Of a stretch of DNA of 58,826 nucleotides, positions 17,518 through 24,645 are shown in pieces. Each line of letters opens with the position of its first letter. The first letter of the stretch is position 1. A program made the translations under genes and the position numbers. The notes beneath the pieces are model-generated. The model had not been told where the DNA came from, did not search any database, and saw only the letters and a list, made by a program, of their open reading frames with translations. The stretch is taken from positions 1 through 58,826 of the forward strand of contig NZ_CAITNG010000136.1 of assembly GCF_903893715.1 (NCBI RefSeq). The letters are read 5' to 3'. This DNA comes from an uncultured Mucilaginibacter sp. GTDB lineage: Bacteria > Bacteroidota > Bacteroidia > Sphingobacteriales > Sphingobacteriaceae.

Positions 17518-18414
17518 TCATCCTGCAGTCAACTCATCATAAGCCGAAGTAAGGGTAGTTTTTATACCCGTTCCCTGCCAGTCGGTTACACCGGGGATTG
17601 ACGTCGCCATGCTAATCTCGTCTTTGGTTTTTCCGGCTTTTATCTGGCTGTCAACAAATGCAACAGCCTGTTCCATATAGTTTTGCATGGCTTTTATATC
17701 GTCTATATTGCCGGTCACCTTTTCCGGGTCAAAAGCATGACCGAAAACGAACAGGGTATCTTTATTGAACTGCTTTTGCGCTTTTTCCAAACATTGCGCC
17801 CAACTTTTCAATGATGCTCCGTGTGCCATATCAATTACGGGGTATCGGCGGTTAAATACCAGATCACCGATATGCACAATATTAGCATTCTCAAAATGGA
17901 TCATAGCATCGCCGTTGGTATGGCCTCGGCCAAAGTAATGGGCTTTTATGGTCTCATCGCCAACTTTTATTTTCCAGGTATCTGTAAAGGTAGTATCGGG
18001 GTAAAGTTGTTTGTCCTCGGTTTTGCCGGCAACAGCCACTGCTGTTTGGTTGGCCAACGAATTGGCATGCGCCGCAACTTTCTCGGTAATGCCTTTAAAT
18101 GAGATATTTCCGCTGGTATGATCGCCGTGGTGGTGTGTATTGATCAGCCATTTAAAAGGCAGGTCCGAGCGTTTTTTTAACTCGGTGATCAGGTGTGTGG
18201 CCTGTTCAGGGAACTCGGCATCAACCACCACAATGCCCTCCTTATTGATCATCCAGGCAATAGTACCGCCCTTTTCGGTGAAGATACCGACATTGCCCCG
18301 CAGGGTCTTGATCTGAAAAGGGTCCTGCTCCAGCGAAGCAAAGCTTTTGTTGCGCAACAATGCCAACGAAGCCAATGATAATCCGGTACTGAATAGAAAT
18401 TTACGACGTTGCAT
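17518..18414 (-). CDS. Exported metallo-beta-lactamase-fold hydrolase
   Basis: A 298-residue MBL-fold protein. The N-terminus MQRRKFLFSTGLSLASLALL carries a twin-arginine-like RRKFLF motif and hydrophobic core, so it is probably exported folded through Tat. The metal motif THHHGDHTSG (about 111-120) and further His/Asp in GRGHTNGDAMI and FGHAFDPE complete a dinuclear site. It looks more like MBL-fold hydrolases of the SoxH/quinoprotein-relative type than a true beta-lactamase. Substrate is unknown. It is monocistronic, with the NTF2-like gene divergent upstream. Confidence 0.8.
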   Translation of the reverse strand: MQRRKFLFSTGLSLASLALLRNKSFASLEQDPFQIKTLRGNVGIFTEKGGTIAWMINKEGIVVVDAEFPEQATHLITELKKRSDLPFKWLINTHHHGDHTSGNISFKGITEKVAAHANSLANQTAVAVAGKTEDKQLYPDTTFTDTWKIKVGDETIKAHYFGRGHTNGDAMIHFENANIVHIGDLVFNRRYPVIDMAHGASLKSWAQCLEKAQKQFNKDTLFVFGHAFDPEKVTGNIDDIKAMQNYMEQAVAFVDSQIKAGKTKDEISMATSIPGVTDWQGTGIKTTLTSAYDELTAG

Positions 18415-18610
18415 GTTGATTTTTTTGAGGTTACTAATTGGTTATAAATTTAAAAACAAAGTATCTCATTTCACGACAGCACAGTGTAAGTTTTTTGCTA
18501 CTTCTTTTTTGATATTGATTTAACATAAACTTTTTAGAAGAATGAGCTATATCACTTTTTAAAACCTTTTGTTTATTGGTACCTTTATACTACAATTAAA
18601 TCCGACTATC

Positions 18611-18964
18611 ATGAGCTACAGAGAAAAAATTAAAGACGTTTACGACCTGCTTGGCCAGGGCAAGGCGATGGATGCTTTTGAAAAATATTACAGCGACCAC
18701 GTAGTAATGGAAGAGCTTGGCGCCGAGCCCGTTAAAGGCAAAGAGGTTAACCATGCCCGCGAAATCGCTTTTTTTGAGACCATACAGGAATTTCACGGTG
18801 CTGGCGTTGAAGCCATAACAGCCGACGAAGAAAAAGGCATTACCATGGTCGAAAGTTGGTTTGATGCCACCTACAAAAACGGGCAACGTTACAATATGGA
18901 GCAGGTTGCCGTTCAACGCTGGGAACATGACCATATCGTGTACGAAAAATTCTACCATAAGTAA
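18611..18964 (+). CDS. SnoaL/NTF2-like protein
   Basis: A 117-residue single-domain protein with the alpha+beta cone pattern of NTF2/SnoaL proteins: YREKIKDVYDLLGQGKAMDA, then KYYSDHVVMEELG, and the long strands TMVESWFDATYKNGQRYNME and RWEHDHIVYEKFY. I used ATG 18611; an earlier frame start at 18569 adds 14 residues unlike the family. Such proteins act as small isomerases, cyclases or ligand binders. The substrate cannot be read from the sequence. Confidence 0.72.
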   Translation: MSYREKIKDVYDLLGQGKAMDAFEKYYSDHVVMEELGAEPVKGKEVNHAREIAFFETIQEFHGAGVEAITADEEKGITMVESWFDATYKNGQRYNMEQVAVQRWEHDHIVYEKFYHK

Positions 18965-18967
18965 AAG

Positions 18968-19034
18968 TTAAAAGCTTAAGGCTGAAAGCACAAAGCTTTT
19001 TGCGAATATTTTCGCTTTCAGCTTTATGCTTTCG
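18968..19034. repeat. AAAGCTGAAAGC-type inverted repeat between convergent genes
   Basis: GCTGAAAGC (18981-18989) and GCTTTCAGC (19014-19022) flank AAAGCACAAAGCTTTTT. The same parts recur in the convergent spacer 58334-58430. Both copies sit between 3' ends, so it may serve as a bidirectional terminator. Confidence 0.5.
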
Positions 19035-19734
19035 GCTCTTTGCTTCTTACCGTCCGCTGCTCTATCCTTTTCTCATAGGCAACACCCTTAAATATGCGGT
19101 GGACGTATATGCCGGGCGTATGTATCTGGTCGGGATCAAGTTCTCCGGGTTGTACCAGTTCTTCCACTTCGGCAATGGTTATCTTACCTGCCATGGCCAT
19201 CACCGGGTTAAAATTGCGCGCGGTTGAACGGTAAATCAAATTGCCCATGGTATCACCCTTCCAGGCCTTCACTATCGCGAAGTCGGCATCAAAGGCCAGC
19301 TCCATCAGGTAATCTTTACCGTTAAAATTACGCACTTCTTTGCCAATGGCCACTTCCGTGCCAATTCCGGCAGGGGTAAATATGGCCGGCATGCCATAAC
19401 CCGCCGCCATACAGCGGGTAGCTAAGGTACCTTGCGGGATAAGTTCCACATCCAGCTCGCCGCTCAGCAATTGCCGCTCAAACTCCGCGTTCTCACCTAC
19501 ATAGCTCGATATCATCTTTTTAACCTGTCGCTTCTTCAGCATCAAGCCAATACCAAAGTCATCAACCCCGGCATTGTTCGATATACAGGTGAGGTTATTA
19601 ACCCCGCTTTTTACCAACGCGGCAATACAATTCTCAGGCAGACCGCATAAGCCAAACCCGCCCAGCATCAACGTCATCCCGTCCTTAATATCCCGAATGG
19701 CCTCCTCGGCATTGGCAACAACTTTATTCATCAC
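19024..19734 (-). CDS. scoA: Succinyl-CoA:3-ketoacid CoA-transferase subunit A
   Basis: Transfers CoA from succinyl-CoA to acetoacetate (or a related 3-oxoacid) together with a B subunit. The 236 residues are the standard A-subunit length. The CoA-binding motif GMTLMLGGFGLCGLPE (about 19-34) and the block TLATRCMAAGYGMPAIFTPA are visible. Normally subunit B follows directly on the same strand. Here the downstream neighbour is the convergent NTF2-like gene and no B subunit is in the window. HMG-CoA lyase at 51.1 kb makes acetoacetate, a possible substrate source. Confidence 0.88.
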   Translation of the reverse strand: MMNKVVANAEEAIRDIKDGMTLMLGGFGLCGLPENCIAALVKSGVNNLTCISNNAGVDDFGIGLMLKKRQVKKMISSYVGENAEFERQLLSGELDVELIPQGTLATRCMAAGYGMPAIFTPAGIGTEVAIGKEVRNFNGKDYLMELAFDADFAIVKAWKGDTMGNLIYRSTARNFNPVMAMAGKITIAEVEELVQPGELDPDQIHTPGIYVHRIFKGVAYEKRIEQRTVRSKEPKA

Positions 19735-19795
19735 ATTATAATTGGTACAACGAAATTAACACTAATTGGTCAATTTTGAAGGTACGGACAAGGAT

Positions 19796-19838
19796 ACTTC
19801 ATCATTCGAAATTCATCATTCGATGTTCGATATTCTTC
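19796..19838. repeat. AT-rich dispersed element, copy 2
   Basis: On the minus strand it reads AATATCGAACATCGAAT and ends GAATGATGAAGT with the same internal spacing as the copy at 403-442. It lies between scoA and the esterase gene. Confidence 0.55.
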
Positions 19839-19842
19839 AAAT

Positions 19843-20938
19843 TCACCACTTCACTGTCTTATCAATAAAAGCAATCAACTCATCTGCCATGGCCTGGTGC
19901 TCTTTAATATTGGGATGGCCCGGTGTACCCTTATAGGTAAATATAAAGCTATAAATGTTTTTGTCGTTCAGCTGAGCAACTGCCTTTTGGATATAAACCG
20001 GCCACACCGACCCCGGTTTACAAGCGCTCATGCTGCCCAAAGCGCAAATGATATTCGCGTTAGGATATTTGCCACGAAGGTCTTTAATGAAGTTTTTATA
20101 CGCATTGATGATAAAATCTTCGGTCGGGGGGGTATGCCCAAACCTGGCTTCGAACAACGGGCCACTACCCGATTGTATAACGCCCGCATCATTTTGAAAC
20201 AGGTTCACCACCACTACCTGGGGGGTATATTTGCTAAAATCCCATTTGCTGTTCGCATCCATCGGGTCCAAACGGTCATACACTTCGGGCATATTGAGCG
20301 GGTAATACCCCACCACAACACCGATGCCGCTTTTGGCGATGAAACTCCATTGCGCGTTATAATGCCTGGCTGTTAAAGCCGCGTAGGTAATGTAGTTGTT
20401 TTTATAGCGACTCAGGTACGAGTCGCGGCCCGAAAAATCCTCAATAGCATAGCCCGCCGTAATAGAGTTACCATAAAACTCTATAGCCCGTGTTTTCATA
20501 GCCGGGGGGGGGTAAAATGGTGACATTATCATCAAACTGAAAGTTATAGAAATTGGTATTGCCATCGCTCCATTCTGTACGTTTGTACAATTGCAGGGTA
20601 TGGTTACCTGCCGACAAGCCCGAGGCCAGGGTGTACAATCGTTTTACCGTATCCGGGTGCAGCACTACTGTTTTACCATCAACAATCACGTTAAAATAAT
20701 TCTCGCCGCGTTCATCTTTCAAAGTGGCTTTAACCGAGGTTCCGGTAAAGTTCACCTCCAACGATGTGCCCGAATAATAGAGCACCGAGCGGTCGCCCTT
20801 GTAAGCGATACGCCCGGTAGCACGTACCCGGGTATCCTGAAAGGATACTACCTTTTGGGCCTCGGCCTGGCTGTAAAACAAAACCGTAAAAAAACCTGCA
20901 AATAAACACCGAGCGGCGGTTTTCAATAATAATGACAT
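19843..20938 (-). pseudogene. CE2/SGNH-type carbohydrate esterase, split by a frameshift at a C9 tract
   Basis: Two overlapping frames together make one exported esterase of about 360 residues. The first (20468-20938) has a signal peptide ending AEA-Q and a jelly-roll domain (KVVSFQDTRVRATGRI to FYNFQFDDNVTILPPP). The second (19843 to about 20504) continues with MKTRAIEFYGNSITAGYA, the SGNH serine block, and ends with TPGHPNIKEH carrying the catalytic His. This order is that of family CE2, whose members use a Ser-His dyad. The frames meet at a run of nine C (20504-20512, shown as G on the plus strand); one C fewer would join them. It is either a real null allele, a phase-variable switch or a sequencing error. 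The start codon lies at the edge of a GGGTA repeat. Confidence 0.75.
20504..20512 (-). repeat. C9 homopolymer at the esterase frameshift
   Basis: Nine consecutive C on the coding strand. At nine the upstream frame ends after GYENTGYRVLW. At eight the reading continues into AMKTRAIEF and the whole SGNH domain. Confidence 0.85.
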
Positions 20939-21130
20939 GGGTAAATATGGGTGTTTTATATTTTTTATTTAGTCTTTATTCCTTGTTCCTTATTCTGTCA
21001 TCAGTAAAAAGGACATGGGTAAATATGGGTGTTTTTTCAATGTGCGAATTAGTAAATGTGCCTATATGCAAATTAAAAATGACTTAATGACCAATGACCT
21101 AATGACAAAAAAGACATGGGTAAATATGGG
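20937..21130 (+). repeat. GGGTA dispersed repeat, three copies
   Basis: ATGGGTAAATATGGGTG at 20937-20953 and 21014-21030, and a shorter match (ATGGGTAAATATGGG) at 21116-21130. Each is preceded by GAC. The 20937 copy contains part of the start codon of the esterase gene on the minus strand. A TGACTTAATGACC string (21079-21106) and a GCGC-rich element (21149-21178) lie alongside. Confidence 0.75.
21079..21106. repeat. AATGACTTAATGAC-type string
   Basis: Four AATGAC units separated by CT, TA or C. It is the same type as strings at 48429-48457, 57371-57401 and 57420-57448, and the reverse of the unit in the 1771-1945 array. Confidence 0.55.
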
Positions 21131-21215
21131 TATTTATTTTTTTTTTTAACGCTTCGCTCCATGCGCTTTGCGCCTTGCCTGCTCACACAAAAATACAAAA
21201 ATTCATGCTAAATTC

Positions 21216-23666
21216 CTACTTCACCACGTACCCCGCAATCGCAGAAACCGGCACGCCCTTATCCGTAACCCCCTGCACAACAACCGTCACTTTACCTTTC
21301 GGGTCGGCATTATAAAAGCTTACAGTCGCTTCGCCTTTGGCATCGGTGGTAATAACGGGTTCCCAATGTATGGTGGTCCGGTAATCGGGTTTATCACCCG
21401 GCGCTTCGTACCTCGGTGCGTAAAATACCCGGGCTTTGGTATAACCCACAAAATCGGCCATGGTATTATCATAAAAATCTTTTGATTTTAATGAGCCCGG
21501 GCGTAACAAAAGCTCCACAGAGTACACCTTCCCATCAACTGTTTGCCTGCCGCGTATGGTTACCTTTAATACCCTGTCCATGGTTTGTTCCCAATACTCG
21601 TCAACATCGGGTTTAGGTGCCATGCCCACAACAATTTTTTCATGGTCGGTATACACACCATGCACACTTACCGGGAACATATAAGGTGGGATATAGCCTG
21701 TAAAAATACGTGGCGGCGAGGGCGGTCTTTCTCTGTCGCCTTCGTCCATTTGCCAATGCGCGTTAGGTATATGGTTGATTACAAAATCGCCAATAGTGGT
21801 AAAATCTTTTTGTTCGGCTAACGTAATCGGATATGTCTGTACGGGAAGTGCATTGCTATAACCTGTTATCTGTACAGTTTTGAGGTTGTTGACCCCACCG
21901 AAAGTGAATTTTTGTTTAACCCTTTCCCTTTCATACAACGAATCGGCGTTAACCGGATTTTGCTCAATCAGTATATTATCGACGGGTTCCACCGCTAATT
22001 TATCCCGGAACATCGAATCGACAATAATCCAGCCGCCGGTTTTCCCTTTACTTTTCCCGTCCTCGCCAATCCCGTCGCTTTTTCGTGAAGTAAAGTATAC
22101 ATACTGATATCCGTATAAAACGGCACCATCTATCCGGAAATGGCCCGTAGAATCGGATATTGCCGAAAATAGTTTATTCCCGGCAGCCCTTGGCGCAAAC
22201 ATGGTGATGTTCATCTTTGGCAATACTTTATCGGCCCAAACTGCCCGCACATGCCCGTTAATAGGTAAAGCCTGCTCCACATCGTATCTCTGTTTAAATT
22301 TGGTGTCATCTATGTCTTTCCATATAAAATCCCGCCAACCTTGCGTCATCAGCAACAAGTCCATTTGCTTAAGGCGGTTTACATTCGTGGTGTCAAAATA
22401 CCTTTCGGGATGTTCAATGTTACCCTTTACCTCCGATTTTAATTCCAAATATTGCAGGATATCCCCAGGCTGTACAGCCACAACGCCCGCGTCAACAGCC
22501 GCTAACGACAAGTGCGTAACTGTACTGTCGCTCAATTTGAGTTTCACTGTTGTTTTTTGTCGCGAATGATAGGCAATCGAATCGGTCGTGATCTTCAACT
22601 TGGTGGTGTTGGGATGATGCACGTAAACCAACCTCTCACACAGCGGCTTCGCGTACTCATCGTAAAGCGTAATGCAGGCAATACCTTCCGGAAAGTTCAC
22701 ATCGGGCACCTGCACCAAAATATTCTTCGACTGGATGCGCACCCGTTCCTTATAAATAACCTTATTGCCATGTCGCCCCACAATCACCAAATTATTCCCG
22801 CCCCACTCGCCCAGCGAAAAACCATTGCACGCAATCTCCGCAAAAATGGTAGGCGACGTTGCGCTAACGCCCATCGTAAAACCCTTTTGCCGCGCCTTGC
22901 GCAACTCAAATTTAAAGAGCTCGCCGTTAATGGTCACTTCCGCATGGTACATTTGCGTTTCGTCGGGTTCCAGGCCAAACTGTCCAAAGCCCAGGCTATC
23001 GCAGGTAAATTTTGCCACTGCACGTCCCGAGGTGGCAAATATCTGCCCGCTAACAGGTATGCCCTTGCCGAACTCGTCCTCCGCCTTCACGGCCACTACC
23101 GAGCTAACATCGTTTATCAGCGGTCCGCTCTCGGCAAAAAAACTCACATTCGGCCCGCTGGGCAATGTGTCCGTTTTACCAACCGTAGACTGTTTCTTTT
23201 TTACCCGTTTTACAGGTTTGGCTAAAGCCGATGCAATGCTTTGGCTGCCCCTGGTGTTCACCACCGTAATATTCTTCTCAAATACAAAAGTATCGCCAAA
23301 ATTGCGCATCCAGTTGGTATAGGCGCGCAAGCGGTATGTACCTGCTGATAGGGTATCCGGCAGCTTAAAATCCCCGTTGCCCAAGCCGTCCTCCATCCGC
23401 AAAACATGCCGCAAAGTGATCTGCAAACCCGGACGAATCAGTTCCACATACAAATTACGACTATAATTGATGGGCTTGTTATTCTGCGCGTTCACCAAAT
23501 AGGCCTTAAACCACAGGTCTTCGCCTTGCGAGTAAACATCCCTGTCAGTTTGCAAATAAATTTTTTCGTAAAAAAAGGGGATGGTAGTAGCCGTTTGCGC
23601 TCTTAAATCAAAGGCACATAGTAATAGCGTCAAGCAAAAAAATAAACGCTTAGCGGTTTGCCTCAC
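21216..23666 (-). CDS. Large exported macroglobulin-like (MG2) protein
   Basis: An 816-residue protein with a signal peptide (MRQTAKRLFFCLTLLLCAFD then LRA-Q). The first mature domain FYEKIYLQTDRDVYSQGEDL resembles the MG2 domain of alpha-2-macroglobulin, followed by YNWMRN-like repeats (about 40-130). Further beta-rich domains follow, with KTTVKLKLSDSTVTHLSLAA and a central VDAGVVAV. The C-terminal part contains TVSFYNADPKGKVTVVVQGV. Proteins of this build occur in Bacteroidota near TonB-dependent systems, but a barrel is not seen here. It is monocistronic. Role is unknown; a surface or periplasmic binding role is inferred. Confidence 0.7.
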   Translation of the reverse strand: MRQTAKRLFFCLTLLLCAFDLRAQTATTIPFFYEKIYLQTDRDVYSQGEDLWFKAYLVNAQNNKPINYSRNLYVELIRPGLQITLRHVLRMEDGLGNGDFKLPDTLSAGTYRLRAYTNWMRNFGDTFVFEKNITVVNTRGSQSIASALAKPVKRVKKKQSTVGKTDTLPSGPNVSFFAESGPLINDVSSVVAVKAEDEFGKGIPVSGQIFATSGRAVAKFTCDSLGFGQFGLEPDETQMYHAEVTINGELFKFELRKARQKGFTMGVSATSPTIFAEIACNGFSLGEWGGNNLVIVGRHGNKVIYKERVRIQSKNILVQVPDVNFPEGIACITLYDEYAKPLCERLVYVHHPNTTKLKITTDSIAYHSRQKTTVKLKLSDSTVTHLSLAAVDAGVVAVQPGDILQYLELKSEVKGNIEHPERYFDTTNVNRLKQMDLLLMTQGWRDFIWKDIDDTKFKQRYDVEQALPINGHVRAVWADKVLPKMNITMFAPRAAGNKLFSAISDSTGHFRIDGAVLYGYQYVYFTSRKSDGIGEDGKSKGKTGGWIIVDSMFRDKLAVEPVDNILIEQNPVNADSLYERERVKQKFTFGGVNNLKTVQITGYSNALPVQTYPITLAEQKDFTTIGDFVINHIPNAHWQMDEGDRERPPSPPRIFTGYIPPYMFPVSVHGVYTDHEKIVVGMAPKPDVDEYWEQTMDRVLKVTIRGRQTVDGKVYSVELLLRPGSLKSKDFYDNTMADFVGYTKARVFYAPRYEAPGDKPDYRTTIHWEPVITTDAKGEATVSFYNADPKGKVTVVVQGVTDKGVPVSAIAGYVVK

Positions 23667-23733
23667 AGCCGTTTAGGTTTGGTTAAGCGAATATAACGAT
23701 TAATAATTCAAATCAGCCCCGTTTTTCGGGCAT

Positions 23734-24102
23734 TCAAAGCGATTGTTGTTCAGTTAAAATAAAAGCGGTTGCCGAACAAATACAATACAAGGTGATACCG
23801 ATGGTTTCTATCAAACGCCTTGTTTTACTTCGGTTAGCATAGGCGATTTTGTAGGGCATATACCCGTTCTTAAAGACCGTGCTGCGGTATAGAAAAACAG
23901 CCATAATTAGAATGGCAAGAATGAAATAATAGCCTGACGATATCTTAAAATAATGCTCCAACAGGTTTCTTAGAGTTGCGATATTAAGAAGGAATAGTAT
24001 TAACGTATTGAAATAAGCCTTTGATTCGCAGTTGGTTTCGCTGTTTTCAAAAAATTCAAAAACACGGTACCATTTATAAAAAAGTAACTGGTGAAAATTC
24101 AT
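23734..24102 (-). CDS. Small membrane protein of unknown function
   Basis: A 122-residue protein with about three hydrophobic segments: TLILFLLNIATLRNLLEHYF, YYFILAILIMAVFLY and IGITLYCICSATAFIL. Short basic loops lie between (YANRSKTRR). No family is recognised. The next gene upstream on the same strand is the lipocalin-like gene at 24154, 51 bp away, so the two may be co-transcribed. Confidence 0.5.
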   Translation of the reverse strand: MNFHQLLFYKWYRVFEFFENSETNCESKAYFNTLILFLLNIATLRNLLEHYFKISSGYYFILAILIMAVFLYRSTVFKNGYMPYKIAYANRSKTRRLIETIGITLYCICSATAFILTEQQSL

Positions 24103-24153
24103 TGAAAAGATTGCTATTTCAAATACACATACGTTATCCTACAATTGCTTTCA

Positions 24154-24588
24154 TTATTTCTCCTTCACATAATACCAATCGTCATGCCCATAAATATTTT
24201 TAGGGCCGAAATATGCAAGTTTTGCAATTATTAGTGTATCCTTTGTCAATCTCATAATGGAATCCGTTGGGTGTGATTCACCTAAAGCCATTCCGGCCAA
24301 AGCTTGTCCATTCATTTCTGTAATTGCCATATCTAATTTTGATGAATCTGTATTAAAAGCCCACTTGCCTTTAAATTTTAGTTGCCCATACATTTCCTTT
24401 TCAAATGTGCCATCATTCCTGAAAAAGAGAGCATCAGAAAGTGATTTTTGCACAGGATTTAGCTCTTTACCGAAACTTTTAAGAGCAACCCATCTCCATT
24501 TTTTATTGCAGATTAGATTCATTTTTGAAGTATGCTGCATTGGAGTGCAAATTAACAGAAATGTGAATAGAGTGAGTAAATGCTTCAT
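24154..24588 (-). CDS. Exported lipocalin-like protein
   Basis: A 144-residue protein with a hydrophobic leader (MKHLLTLFTFLLICTPMQHT). Whether it is a lipoprotein is unclear, since the only early Cys is in LLICTP. The rest shows ALFFRNDGTFEKEMYGQLKF, GKWAFNTDSSKLDM and TKDTLIIAKLAY, the strand order of lipocalin-like domains. Function is unknown. A pairing with the membrane protein at 23734 is only suggested by closeness. Confidence 0.55.
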   Translation of the reverse strand: MKHLLTLFTFLLICTPMQHTSKMNLICNKKWRWVALKSFGKELNPVQKSLSDALFFRNDGTFEKEMYGQLKFKGKWAFNTDSSKLDMAITEMNGQALAGMALGESHPTDSIMRLTKDTLIIAKLAYFGPKNIYGHDDWYYVKEK

Positions 24589-24645
24589 AAATTAAGTTTT
24601 GTTACCCCAAGATAATAAACTTCTCACAATTCACCACTCACCAAA

